Below, in pieces: positions 8,620-15,954 of a stretch of DNA of 35,686 nt. Position 1 is the first letter of the stretch. Each line of letters begins with the position of its first letter. The translations under genes were made by a program, and so were the position numbers. The stretch is from assembly GCA_902493985.1 (NCBI GenBank), contig CABURR010000020.1, positions 1 to 35,686 of the forward strand. Reading direction: 5' to 3'. Source of the DNA: an uncultured Collinsella sp. (GTDB taxonomy: Bacteria; Actinomycetota; Coriobacteriia; Coriobacteriales; Coriobacteriaceae). Under the pieces are notes generated by a model. The model did not search any database, was not told the origin of the DNA, and saw only the letters and a program-made list of their open reading frames with translations.

Positions 8620-8651
8620 CCGTTACCCTTAGTTACTGGAAAGGAAGCTAC

Positions 8652-9779
8652 ATGCGCACAGCAAACACGCACAAAAACATGGCACGCTGCGCTGCTACGG
8701 CAACCCTCGCTTGTGTTTTGGGCTTGGGCCTCGCGGCTCCTGCCTACGCCGATACCGCATCCGACCTTGCCGCTGCTCGTACGAAGCTCGAGCAGATCGG
8801 TACCCAAACTCAGCAGATTTACGATGAGCTCGCCACGCAGACGCAGGCGCTCGATCAGACTGCCGGCGAGATCACGCAAAAGCAGCAGGAGATCGCCGAT
8901 GGTCAGGCTAAGCTCTCAACCTATGTCGCCGGCGAGTACAAAACCGGCGGTCTGAGCCTGCTTCAGGTTCTGACGGGTGTCGATGACCTGAGCGATATGC
9001 TCAACCGTCTGTTCTACTACGGCAAAGTTTCCGATAAGCAAGCTCAGACCATTCAAGAGGTCAAGGAGCTTAAGCAGCAGCTCACCGATAAGCAGGCCGA
9101 GCAGGAGAAGAACGTCGCCGCCACGCAAAAGAAGGTCGACGAGCTTAACGCCCAGCAGGCTGAAGCCCAGAACGTCGTAAACTCCCTGGATTCGCAGCTG
9201 CAGGCCGAGCTTGCCGCCGAGGCCGAGGCCAACGCCGCGCTGCAGGCCGGCATCAACGCCAGCACCGCCGAGAAGGCCACGGTGAGCAACGAGACTGCCG
9301 GTACGACCGAGAACACCAACAACGGTGGCCAGACCAGCAATAACAACAACCAGGGCGGCAACACTCCGGCTCCTACGCCGGCACCTGCTCCGACGCCGCA
9401 GCCCTCCACGCCTGCTCCGGCTCCGACGCCTTCTGCTCCGAGCCAGTCCGTCGACGGCGGTTCTGTTGTCTCGCGTGCATACAGCAAGCTTGGTTGCGCC
9501 TATTCCTGGGGCGGAATTGGCCCGAACAGCTTCGACTGCTCTGGTTTTGTAAGCTATTGCCTTACTGGTCGCTATTGCCGCCTGGGCACCACGGGCACCT
9601 TTATGGGCTGGACGCGTGTGTCCGATCCGCAGCCCGGTGACGTTGTAGTCAACTCGTACCACACCGGCATTTACATCGGTGGTGGTCAGATGATTCATGC
9701 TTCTGACTACAACACGGGTGTTATCATCAGCTCCGTTGCCGCCGGCATGAACAACAACTACATTTTCGTGCGCTACTAA
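8652..9779 (+). CDS. Secreted NlpC/P60 peptidoglycan hydrolase with coiled coil
   Basis: The 375-residue protein starts with a signal peptide, probably cleaved after AYA (residue 33). Residues about 37-205 are a long Gln/Ala/Glu/Lys-rich coiled coil, as in PcsB/RipA-type hydrolases. A Thr/Asn then Pro/Ala/Thr linker follows (about 212-265), then a C-terminal NlpC/P60 domain with Cys296 (FDCSGF), His337 (YHTGIY) and His349 (MIHAS) as the catalytic triad. It should cleave gamma-D-glutamyl-diamino acid bonds in peptidoglycan outside the cell. The coiled coil suggests that activity is held off until bound by a partner such as FtsEX (inference). The ATG is preceded by AAGGAAG, and a terminator follows. 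Confidence 0.92.
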   Translation: MRTANTHKNMARCAATATLACVLGLGLAAPAYADTASDLAAARTKLEQIGTQTQQIYDELATQTQALDQTAGEITQKQQEIADGQAKLSTYVAGEYKTGGLSLLQVLTGVDDLSDMLNRLFYYGKVSDKQAQTIQEVKELKQQLTDKQAEQEKNVAATQKKVDELNAQQAEAQNVVNSLDSQLQAELAAEAEANAALQAGINASTAEKATVSNETAGTTENTNNGGQTSNNNNQGGNTPAPTPAPAPTPQPSTPAPAPTPSAPSQSVDGGSVVSRAYSKLGCAYSWGGIGPNSFDCSGFVSYCLTGRYCRLGTTGTFMGWTRVSDPQPGDVVVNSYHTGIYIGGGQMIHASDYNTGVIISSVAAGMNNNYIFVRY

Positions 9780-9803
9780 GTATTCAGATAAAGCAAACGG
9801 ATA

Positions 9804-9844
9804 TGGACCTCGTGGCTTTGAGTCATGGGGTCCATTCTTTTGCC
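9804..9844 (+). terminator. Intrinsic terminator after the NlpC/P60 gene
   Basis: TGGACC and GGTCCA arms, extended inward by GT-wobble and Watson-Crick pairs to about 13 pairs, flank a TTTGA loop and are followed by TTCTTTT. It lies about 25 bases after the stop codon. Confidence 0.7.
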
Positions 9845-9856
9845 TTTAGTGCAGTC

Positions 9857-9885
9857 CGCTATCTAGTTTTGAATACTAGATAGCG
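9857..9885 (+). promoter_or_regulatory. Inverted repeat upstream of the DegV gene (shared operator, site A)
   Basis: CGCTATCTAG and CTAGATAGCG form perfect 10-base arms around TTTTGAATA. A TATAAT (9909-9914) lies 24 bases downstream with no recognisable -35, as expected for a promoter that needs an activator bound just upstream. The 17-base string TATCTAGTTTTGAATAC recurs at 11534-11550 in front of the DUF1836 gene, loop included, which argues for a protein-binding site rather than an RNA hairpin. Confidence 0.6.
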
Positions 9886-9943
9886 GCCCAATCGGTCTGC
9901 AAGATGGCTATAATTGAATGGGAACGATTAGAAAGGACCCTCT

Positions 9944-10810
9944 ATGAGCTGGGCACTTATCTCCGATTCAAGCTGCAACCTCCGCGATTGGCAACCGACC
10001 GCGCCCCATACCACCTTTGCATTTGCGCCCCTCAAAATTCGAGTGGGGGAGCATGAATTCGTCGATGACCTTTCGCTCGATGTTCATGAGCTCAACTGCG
10101 CTGTTCAGGCGGAGACGAACGCTTCTTCGAGCGCTTGTCCCAGCGTAGGGGAGTGGGCCGAGCTCTTCAAATTGGCAGACAAGACCATCTGCATGCCGAT
10201 CTCTGAGGGCGTGTCGGGCAGCTACAACGCGGCAGCCACGGCTCGCGATATGGTTCTTGCCGAGGAGCCCGACCGACAGATTCATCTAGTCAATTCACGC
10301 GCAGCTGGCGGCAAAATGGACCTCATTTTCTTGCTGTTCGACCGCTATCTTGCAAGCAATCCGAATGTCTCATTCGAGGATGCTTGCGCATACTTCGATA
10401 GCCTTGAACAGAACAGCAAAATCCTCTTCAGTTTGTGCAATTACGAAAACCTCGCCAAAGCCGGACGTATCCCTAAGGCAGCCGGCGTCATTGCCAACAA
10501 GCTCAATATCCGTATTTTGGGCACAGCGAGTGAGGCCGGTAAAATCGAACTCGTCGGGCACACGCGTGGCGAAAAGAAGATGCTCAACAAGATCATCGAC
10601 ACTATGGAAGCCGAGGGCTTTACGGGCGGTGAGGTCGTCATAGATCACGTTGAGAACGAAGCTGGAGCCCAGGCGCTCACTGACCGCATAGTCGAGCATT
10701 GGCCCGGCTCCAAGACCATCATCATGCCCTGCAACGGCCTGGATTCCTATTACGCCGAGATGCACGGCCTCATCATCGGCTACGGCATGGGCGTAGCTTC
10801 GGGCAAATAA
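9944..10810 (+). CDS. DegV family fatty-acid-binding protein
   Basis: The 288-residue protein has the DegV fold pattern: an N-terminal strand ending in SDSSCNL, PLKIRVGEHEFVDD, the serine-containing loop TICMPISEGVSGSYNAA that contacts the fatty-acid carboxylate in this family, and LCNYENLAKAGRIPKAAG. Relatives bind a single fatty acid and can act with FakA in fatty-acid phosphorylation (FakB role). No fakA is in this window. It stands alone on the plus strand, facing the DUF1836 gene, and its promoter shares a palindrome with that gene. Start ATG at 9944 is preceded by GAAAGGA. Confidence 0.9.
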   Translation: MSWALISDSSCNLRDWQPTAPHTTFAFAPLKIRVGEHEFVDDLSLDVHELNCAVQAETNASSSACPSVGEWAELFKLADKTICMPISEGVSGSYNAAATARDMVLAEEPDRQIHLVNSRAAGGKMDLIFLLFDRYLASNPNVSFEDACAYFDSLEQNSKILFSLCNYENLAKAGRIPKAAGVIANKLNIRILGTASEAGKIELVGHTRGEKKMLNKIIDTMEAEGFTGGEVVIDHVENEAGAQALTDRIVEHWPGSKTIIMPCNGLDSYYAEMHGLIIGYGMGVASGK

Positions 10811-10829
10811 AGTCCAACCAAGCAAAAAT

Positions 10830-10875
10830 ACGGGCGGGACAAAGCGACAGATGGCTCTTTGTCCCGCCCGTTTTA
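10830..10875. terminator. Bidirectional terminator between degV-like and DUF1836 genes
   Basis: A perfect 15-base stem (ACGGGCGGGACAAAG and its complement) encloses a 12-base loop, with TTTTA after it on the plus strand and a T-rich run on the minus strand (AAAAATA before the stem). It sits between the two convergent stop codons and can end transcription from both sides. Confidence 0.85.
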
Positions 10876-10883
10876 TACGTCGG

Positions 10884-11495
10884 CTAGCTATTAAACCCGT
10901 TGAACTTGAGATAGCTCATCAAGTAAGCCTTCGAAACGAAGGACGATACCGCGCTACGCACAAGCAGCGACTCACGCGTTACCTGATGCGCCGTATCGGG
11001 CACGGGAGTCTGCTCGACGGAAAACGCCGCACGAATCGATGCCTCGAGCTGATCGACCACATAATCAAAGGCCGTCGGGGCATCGTAGCTCAAACGCTGA
11101 ATGTTAAAGAGTGCCTGCACCGCAGCAATAGGTAGCACCTGCTTAAAGATGCAGATAGCGATCAGGCGGGCAATCTGCTCGCGGCCATATTGCTTTTTGA
11201 CCGGAGCAGGCACCAGGCCAACCTTTACGTAGTTATTGATCATCGATGGCGTAATGACGGGCTGCTCAACGCAAATGGACAGCGGCTCCATCCACAGTGC
11301 AACATACTCAATGACCTGGTCGCGGTAGAGCGTCACATTGGGCAACTGGTCATAGCGCGGCAGACTCAACGTATTGAGTTTGCGCACGATATCGGACTGA
11401 ATAAATGCATCGGGCAGCACAGTGGGCTGAATATCTTCAGGCTTAATGCTAACCGACGAATCAGACATCGGAATAACGTGTTTAACGTGATTCAT
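10884..11495 (-). CDS. DUF1836 MerR-like regulator
   Basis: I place the start at the ATG at 11495, preceded by CGGAGGA, rather than the open frame reaching 11594, which would cross the promoter. The 203-residue protein has the DUF1836 core: ITPSMINNYVKVGLVPAPVKKQYGREQIARLI resembles the first helices of MerR proteins (helix-turn-helix plus wing), followed by helices FKQVLPIAAVQALF. Such proteins are presumed DNA-binding regulators without known ligand. The palindrome upstream of this gene (11531-11559) matches the one before the degV-like gene, which suggests that it regulates itself and degV (inference). Confidence 0.82.
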   Translation of the reverse strand: MNHVKHVIPMSDSSVSIKPEDIQPTVLPDAFIQSDIVRKLNTLSLPRYDQLPNVTLYRDQVIEYVALWMEPLSICVEQPVITPSMINNYVKVGLVPAPVKKQYGREQIARLIAICIFKQVLPIAAVQALFNIQRLSYDAPTAFDYVVDQLEASIRAAFSVEQTPVPDTAHQVTRESLLVRSAVSSFVSKAYLMSYLKFNGFNS

Positions 11496-11530
11496 AAAGG
11501 TCCTCCGTTCATTTTCTATATTGTATTCTA

Positions 11531-11559
11531 CGTTATCTAGTTTTGAATACCACATAGCC
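11531..11559 (-). promoter_or_regulatory. Imperfect inverted repeat in the DUF1836 promoter (shared operator, site B)
   Basis: This site repeats TATCTAGTTTTGAATAC of site A, with a less perfect right arm (CACATAGC instead of TAGATAGC). On the minus strand a TACAAT lies 17 bases after TTCAAA, so the repeat falls in and around the -35/spacer region, a usual position for MerR-type regulators. It ends 36 bases before the start codon. Confidence 0.55.
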
Positions 11560-11562
11560 GGC

Positions 11563-11606
11563 AAGAAAAATGGCGGGCCAGTGCACTGATGCACTGTCCC
11601 GCCATT
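11563..11606 (-). terminator. Intrinsic terminator of trxB
   Basis: Read on the minus strand, AAATGGCGGG then CAGTGCA pair with TGCACTG and CCCGCCATTT around a four-base loop, with one mismatch, and TTTTTCTT follows. It begins about 40 bases past the trxB stop codon and directly abuts operator site B. Confidence 0.85.
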
Positions 11607-11648
11607 TAGTTAATAGATAACAACCTTACATAAGATATATTATCGTAC

Positions 11649-12587
11649 TTATCCGCGGAGAAATGCATATGCGCTTGTTGCCGCTATGGCTCCATCAGAA
11701 ACAGCGGTCACAACCTGGCGTAAACGTTTGGAACGGATGTCGCCAGCGGCAAATAGACCTGGCGTGCGGGTCACCATTGAATCATCAGTAACAATACCGC
11801 CGTCCGGCGCCAGATCGACTAGATGCTCAACAAGCTCGGTATGGGGTTGCGTCCCGGTAAAGACAAAGATGCCAAACGAGCCGGGCTCAAATGACTCGGC
11901 ATGAGTCTCACCGGATGCATTGTCCTTAAAGGCGATCGTCGTTGGCATGGCTTCGCCCGAAAGCTCCACAATACTAGTTTGGTACCTAACTGTAATATTG
12001 TCCTTTTCGAGCACCTTCTGAACAACACCATCAGGCGCACGAAACTGGTCGCGACGCAGCACGATGGTCACGCTGCTGGCGATTTCTGACAAGAACAGAG
12101 CTTCCTCGCAGGCAGCATTGCCTCCGCCGATGACAAAGATCTGCTTGCTGCGAAAGAACATGCCGTCGCACGTCGCGCAATACGAAACGCCACGACCGCG
12201 ATACGTATCCTCGCCAGCGAAACCTGCCGGACGCGGCGTGGCACCCATGCAAGCGATAACACTTGAAGCCAGGGTATCGCCCATATCGTGATGCACCGTA
12301 AACAGCGCTGCATCGGCATCGTAATCGATACCCGTAACCATGCTCCATGTAACCTGTGCTCCCAGGCCCTCTGCATGCTGCTGAAAACGCTCGCCGAGTT
12401 CGGCGCCACTCAAGAGCGGAATGCCCGGATAGTTCTCGACCTCATTGGTTGTGGCGATCTGCCCTCCCGACATGCCCTGTTCAATCACGGTCGTCGTTAG
12501 GTTGGAGCGCGCCGCATAAATGGCCGCAGCATAGCCCGCAGGGCCGCCGCCGATAATAGCAACATCGATCGGCTGATGGGTAGTCAT
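11649..12587 (-). CDS. trxB: Thioredoxin reductase
   Basis: The 312-residue flavoenzyme uses NADPH to reduce thioredoxin in the cytoplasm. It has the FAD-binding GGGPAGYAAAIYAARS (13-28), the redox pair CATC (Cys137, Cys140), the NADPH-binding GGGNAACEEA (154-163) and the C-terminal FAD motif LFAAGDIR. The ATG at 12587 is chosen because AGGAGG precedes it; the open frame runs further to 12662 but has no good signal. The gene stands alone, divergent from a glycosyltransferase gene. No thioredoxin gene is adjacent. Confidence 0.95.
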   Translation of the reverse strand: MTTHQPIDVAIIGGGPAGYAAAIYAARSNLTTTVIEQGMSGGQIATTNEVENYPGIPLLSGAELGERFQQHAEGLGAQVTWSMVTGIDYDADAALFTVHHDMGDTLASSVIACMGATPRPAGFAGEDTYRGRGVSYCATCDGMFFRSKQIFVIGGGNAACEEALFLSEIASSVTIVLRRDQFRAPDGVVQKVLEKDNITVRYQTSIVELSGEAMPTTIAFKDNASGETHAESFEPGSFGIFVFTGTQPHTELVEHLVDLAPDGGIVTDDSMVTRTPGLFAAGDIRSKRLRQVVTAVSDGAIAATSAYAFLRG

Positions 12588-12639
12588 GAAAAGACCTCCT
12601 GTCGAAAGATTGGCGTTCTTTGCGCTCATACCCAAATTT

Positions 12640-12668
12640 AGACGAACGTGACACTCATGCACTACAAT
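12640..12668 (+). promoter_or_regulatory. Possible promoter of the glycosyltransferase gene
   Basis: TACAAT at 12663-12668 is a good -10 box, but the -35 region (AGACGA at 12640-12645) is weak. The gene's ribosome binding site GGGGAG follows at 12692-12697. The trxB promoter must lie in the same 117-base divergent gap but was not resolved. Confidence 0.35.
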
Positions 12669-12704
12669 GATTCCTTGCGAAACTAAGTTGAAGGGGAGTT
12701 ATCG

Positions 12705-14006
12705 ATGGATCAAACGCAGATGGGCAATGACGCTCCCCTGCCCACGCACAGCACTCCCCAATCGGAGCAGACCTCGCTCTTGGCTCAGCAAAAACCCCTC
12801 GTGACCATCGTGCACGCCTCGGTCGGCTCGGGCCACAAGGCCGCCGCCAACGCGATTGCACAAGCATTTGACCTTATCCGCGGCACCAAGGGAATCCCTG
12901 AGGATGTTGAGATCGAAGTCCTGGATATCCTCGATTTTGGACGCATTAGGTTCGATGGTAATAAAACAGCAGCTTCGTTTACCGGCGCCACGCGTCCCAT
13001 ATATGACCTAACCTGGCGATACACGTTTACGGGACATCTGCTCTGGGGCGGAGGCACGGCATGGTCACGTATTATGTTCCCTGCCTTCAACGAATATGTC
13101 CGCACCCGCAGGCCCATAGCCGTGGTCGCAACACACATCACGGCGGCCAACGTCGCTGTGGGTGCCCGCGTCATCACGGGTATCGATTATCCGGTCATCT
13201 GCGTACCAACAGACTATGAAGTCGAAGGCTTTTGGCCCCACAAGGACACCGACCTGTTCTGCGTAGCCAACGAATTTATGGCCGAGACACTTCGCCCCCG
13301 TAAAGTTCCCGAGACCAAAATCCGCATTACAGGCATCCCCATTCGAGCCGGGTTTGATACGGACTACAATCGCGAGGAAGAACTCGAGAAGTTCAATCTC
13401 CCCACCGACAAGACCATTGTGCTGGTGATGGCCGGTGCCAGTTTGCCTCAACCGTACGTTCGCTTTCGCGCGGAGATGGACCGCACACTCCCCTTCCTGC
13501 GCAGCTTCGAGGACATGCACTTTGTCTTTTTGCCGGGCAAGGATGAGGAATACGCCACCCGCCTCAAGACGCTCTTCGACGCCATGAAGCTCGACAACGT
13601 CACGGTACTGGACTACGTGGACGACATGGCGGCCCTCATGCACGGCTGCGACCTGGCAATCCTCAAATCGGGCGGACTCACGGTCACTGAGTGCCTGTGC
13701 GCGCATCTGCCGATGATCCTGCTGGGCAAATCATATGGCCAGGAAAAGGCCAACACAACGATGCTCACCGGCATGGGCGCCAGCATGCACGTCACCACCG
13801 CACGAGAACTCATCGTAACCCTACGTCACTTGCACGACCATCCCGAATCACTCAAAGCCCTACTCATCAACGGCGAAGTACTACGCCGCCCCCACGCAGC
13901 CGAGGACATCGCCATCGCAACCATGGAGCTCGTAGGCAAACCCCAAAAGCGCAAACGAGCCTTCTGCCGCTTCTACTGGGGCGATAAACCCGCGCATATT
14001 CGCTAG
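12705..14006 (+). CDS. MGDG synthase-like glycosyltransferase (diacylglycerol glucosyltransferase family)
   Basis: The 433-residue GT28-type enzyme has the N-terminal glycine motif HASVGSGHKAAANAIAQAF (about 38-56) of the MGDG synthase family and a C-terminal nucleotide-sugar domain with KSGGLTVTECLCAHLPMIL and GQEKANTTML. Relatives (UgtP/MgdA) add glucose or galactose to diacylglycerol on the cytoplasmic face of the membrane, making glycolipids and lipoteichoic acid anchors. The basic C-terminal tail (KPQKRKRAF) may help membrane binding. The first 30 residues (Gln/Thr/Pro-rich) are not conserved in the family. Sugar and acceptor cannot be decided from sequence. Confidence 0.85.
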   Translation: MDQTQMGNDAPLPTHSTPQSEQTSLLAQQKPLVTIVHASVGSGHKAAANAIAQAFDLIRGTKGIPEDVEIEVLDILDFGRIRFDGNKTAASFTGATRPIYDLTWRYTFTGHLLWGGGTAWSRIMFPAFNEYVRTRRPIAVVATHITAANVAVGARVITGIDYPVICVPTDYEVEGFWPHKDTDLFCVANEFMAETLRPRKVPETKIRITGIPIRAGFDTDYNREEELEKFNLPTDKTIVLVMAGASLPQPYVRFRAEMDRTLPFLRSFEDMHFVFLPGKDEEYATRLKTLFDAMKLDNVTVLDYVDDMAALMHGCDLAILKSGGLTVTECLCAHLPMILLGKSYGQEKANTTMLTGMGASMHVTTARELIVTLRHLHDHPESLKALLINGEVLRRPHAAEDIAIATMELVGKPQKRKRAFCRFYWGDKPAHIR

Positions 14007-14019
14007 GGTCTTAATGTCC

Positions 14020-14121
14020 GCTAGCCTGCGGGAGGCCCTATATATCATCCCGTGCTCAAACATTCTCGCTTCGCTGCGAAACTGCGCGCGGGACGATATA
14101 TAGGGCCTCCCGCAGGCTAGC
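14020..14121. repeat. Long inverted repeat IR1 with conserved core
   Basis: Arms of 35 bases (14020-14054 and 14087-14121) pair with only two non-Watson-Crick positions. They enclose a 32-base loop whose reverse complement is nearly the same as the loop of IR2 (14280-14382). It starts 14 bases after the glycosyltransferase stop codon. Outer arms (GCTAGCCTGCGGGAGG...) are unrelated to those of IR2. It may act as a terminator by structure, but there is no T-run. Confidence 0.9.
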
Positions 14122-14197
14122 TGCGTTAACGTACTAGCAGCTATACCAGATTCCCCACCAGTAAAATCTGCAAAGGGGAACCAGAAAATATAAATAC

Positions 14198-14246
14198 AGT
14201 AAGCCGACGCTACAAAGGGACGGTCCCTTTGTAGCGTCGGCTTACT
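14198..14246. repeat. 49-base nearly perfect palindrome between IR1 and IR2
   Basis: Two exact 24-base arms (beginning AGTAAGCCGACGC) flank a single G at 14222. The centre AAAGGGACGGTCCCTTT is itself symmetrical. On the minus strand the right side is T-rich (TATTTATATTTTC), so it could terminate minus-strand transcription; as DNA it could extrude as a cruciform. Its function is unknown. Confidence 0.85.
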
Positions 14247-14279
14247 AGAAAAGTAAATATTGTTTCAAGCGAGTAGCCG

Positions 14280-14382
14280 CCCGCCCGCCTCTCACACATA
14301 TCGTTCCACGCGCAGTTTCGCAGCGAGCGAAGCGAAGCGAGAATGTTTGAGCATGGAATGATATGTGTGAGAGGCGGGCGGG
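14280..14382. repeat. Long inverted repeat IR2 with conserved core, opposite orientation to IR1
   Basis: Arms of 31 bases (14280-14310 and 14352-14382) pair with two non-Watson-Crick positions. The 41-base loop reads CGCAGTTTCGCAGCGA ... GAATGTTTGAG, the reverse complement of the IR1 loop apart from an extra nine bases (GCGAAGCGA). It ends 16 bases before the dut stop codon (dut is on the minus strand). Confidence 0.9.
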
Positions 14383-14398
14383 AGGGATACGAGCGCCC

Positions 14399-14842
14399 CT
14401 AGGCGACGCCGGAGGAGCCGAAGCCTCCGTTGCCTCGGTCGGTTTCGTCTAGTTCTTCTACTTCTATGAGGTTAACCGTGGGGACTTCTTGGATGACGAG
14501 TTGGGCTATGCGGTCGCCTTTGTTGATATGGATGTTGTTGGAGGGATCCAGGTTGATGAGGATAACCTTGAGTTCTCCTCGGTAGTGGGCGTCGATGAGG
14601 CCAGGCGTATTGACTATAGACAGGCCCTGCTTGATGGCGAGACCGCTACGGGGCTGGACGAAGCCGGCGTAGCCATCGGGCAGGGCGATGGCCAGCCCAG
14701 TAGAGACCAGACGGCGTTCGAAGGGCTTCAGGACGCAGTCCTCGTTGGAGCGCAGATCCAAGCCGGCATCGGTGGGATGGGCGTATTTGGGAAGCTCGAC
14801 GGTGGGGTCGAGACGCTTTATGTTGACGGAAATGTTGGACAT
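14399..14842 (-). CDS. dut: dUTP diphosphatase
   Basis: The 147-residue trimeric enzyme hydrolyses dUTP to dUMP, keeping uracil out of DNA. The five family motifs are present in order: AHPTDAGLDLRS, PDGYAGFVQPRSGLA, LSIVNTPGLIDAHYRGE, KGDRIAQLVIQ and, at the C-terminus, RGNGGFGSSG, the flexible lid over the active site. It starts four bases after the nrdR stop codon, so the two are co-translated and both serve deoxynucleotide supply. Confidence 0.96.
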   Translation of the reverse strand: MSNISVNIKRLDPTVELPKYAHPTDAGLDLRSNEDCVLKPFERRLVSTGLAIALPDGYAGFVQPRSGLAIKQGLSIVNTPGLIDAHYRGELKVILINLDPSNNIHINKGDRIAQLVIQEVPTVNLIEVEELDETDRGNGGFGSSGVA

Positions 14843-14846
14843 GGAA

Positions 14847-15290
14847 TCACCTTAGCTTGTCGAGCTCTTGCAGAAACTCATCGACGTCTTTGAAATCGCG
14901 GTAGACCGAGGCAAAGCGGATGTACGCCACCTTGTCGATCTTGGCCAAGCGCTTGAGCACCATGTCACCCAGCTCATGGGACGTGACGGCCGTCAGCGTG
15001 CGAGAGCGCAGCTCGACCTCGATGTCGTCGATAATCTCATTGAGCTTCTTAGTGTCGATATCGCGCTTGATGGTGGCGCGCATCAAGCCGACGAGCAGCT
15101 TATTGCGATCGAACCGCTGCTTGGTTCCGTCTGACTTAATGACCTCGATTGGGTCTTCGCATCGCTCGAACGTTGTAAAGCGGTAGTTACACGAGCAACA
15201 TTCGCGACGGCGCTTAATGGTGTTATTTGACTCCTGCATACGGGAATCAACGACGCGGGTATGTGCCTTGCCGCATTTGGGACAGCGCAT
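14847..15290 (-). CDS. nrdR: Ribonucleotide reductase repressor NrdR
   Basis: The 147-residue regulator has an N-terminal zinc ribbon (Cys3, Cys6, Cys31, Cys34) and an ATP-cone domain (about 49-139) starting VIKSDGTKQRFDRNKL. It represses ribonucleotide reductase genes when dATP/ATP binding signals enough dNTPs. AGGAGGTACC overlaps the start region. It sits between the LysM gene and dut; the lexA-LysM-nrdR order is conserved in Actinobacteria (Rv2720-Rv2719c-Rv2718c). No pair of NrdR boxes was noticed in this window, so its targets lie elsewhere. Confidence 0.96.
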   Translation of the reverse strand: MRCPKCGKAHTRVVDSRMQESNNTIKRRRECCSCNYRFTTFERCEDPIEVIKSDGTKQRFDRNKLLVGLMRATIKRDIDTKKLNEIIDDIEVELRSRTLTAVTSHELGDMVLKRLAKIDKVAYIRFASVYRDFKDVDEFLQELDKLR

Positions 15291-15341
15291 GGTACCTCCT
15301 CTTAAACGATAACAAGGGTACCATGCGCAGCGCGATAATGA

Positions 15342-15794
15342 TTACGAACGAGCAGGAACCTTAAGATGCGCACCGGCGGCGAGCGAACCATGCTCCAGAT
15401 GATTGACGTTACGAATCATGTCGGAAGTCTCTTGCGTGGAAAGGCCTTCGATTGGATATTCCTCGGCAAGAGACCAAAGAGAATCGCCAGGCTGAACGCG
15501 AATGGTCTCGTAGGTAACGTTGGAAACGGACTCGGCATACGCGGCGTGACGAGCGCTAAAGACCGACGTAGCGAGGACAAAGAAGAGCGTAAGCGCAACG
15601 GCAACGGCGACAATCGTCGGAACCTTCAGGGCAACGCGAGCCGGCGCGACTACAGCCTGCTGATTGCGAGCAGGCTTTACGGTCAAAGGCTGAAAGCCGG
15701 AGCGGCCACCCTGAACAACCGTAAAAGTGGGTTCTGCAGGCGTCTCGAGCTTAAGGGCAAGGTTTCCCTGGACCATATTCGTTGCGTACATCAT
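15342..15794 (-). CDS. SOS-associated LysM membrane protein (YneA/Rv2719c-like)
   Basis: The 150-residue protein has a cytoplasmic N-terminus of about 57 residues, one membrane span (58-79) and an outer LysM domain (about 96-147, TIRVQPGDSLWSLAEEYP..LKVPA) that binds peptidoglycan. The gene is divergent from lexA and its promoter contains SOS boxes. In Bacillus (YneA) and Mycobacterium (Rv2719c) the gene in this position is DNA-damage induced and halts cell division. The same role here is inferred from context. Two adjacent ATGs (15794, 15791) follow GAGGAGA; the second has the better spacing. nrdR and dut follow on the same strand. Confidence 0.85.
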   Translation of the reverse strand: MMYATNMVQGNLALKLETPAEPTFTVVQGGRSGFQPLTVKPARNQQAVVAPARVALKVPTIVAVAVALTLFFVLATSVFSARHAAYAESVSNVTYETIRVQPGDSLWSLAEEYPIEGLSTQETSDMIRNVNHLEHGSLAAGAHLKVPARS

Positions 15795-15861
15795 GTTCTC
15801 CTCTCGCGTGTTTTGCTGAGAACAGTTTTATCAAGCCGCGCGGACAAAAAAGTCTAGCGCG

Positions 15862-15875
15862 AGAACGAATGTTCG
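15862..15875. promoter_or_regulatory. SOS box 1 (LexA site)
   Basis: AGAACGAATGTTCG fits the Gram-positive LexA operator (CGAAC-N4-GTTCG) with one mismatch. It lies at the expected transcription start of the LysM gene. Confidence 0.75.
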
Positions 15876-15881
15876 GTTATT

Positions 15882-15909
15882 ATTATCTTCGAACAGTTGT
15901 TCCTGTCAA
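15882..15909 (-). promoter_or_regulatory. Promoter of the LysM-nrdR-dut genes
   Basis: On the minus strand TTGACA (15904-15909) and GATAAT (15882-15887) are 16 bases apart, a near-consensus sigma-A promoter. SOS box 2 fills the spacer, so bound LexA would block RNA polymerase. Confidence 0.75.
15890..15903. promoter_or_regulatory. SOS box 2 (LexA site)
   Basis: CGAACAGTTGTTCC has five-base arms around four bases, with one mismatch to a perfect palindrome. It lies within the spacer of the LysM promoter. Confidence 0.85.
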
Positions 15910-15917
15910 GCAAAATT

Positions 15918-15931
15918 CGAACATTTGTTTG
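15918..15931. promoter_or_regulatory. SOS box 3 (LexA site)
   Basis: CGAACATTTGTTTG has the right half slightly degenerate. It is the site nearest to lexA (24 bases before its ATG) and is the likely autoregulatory operator. Confidence 0.8.
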
Positions 15932-15954
15932 ACATGGGTAGAGAGGATGCCCTG

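Noticed and set aside
14020..14382. CRISPR-like repeat array
   Set aside because: Only two copies, in opposite orientation and with long inverted arms, and no regular spacers or cas genes.
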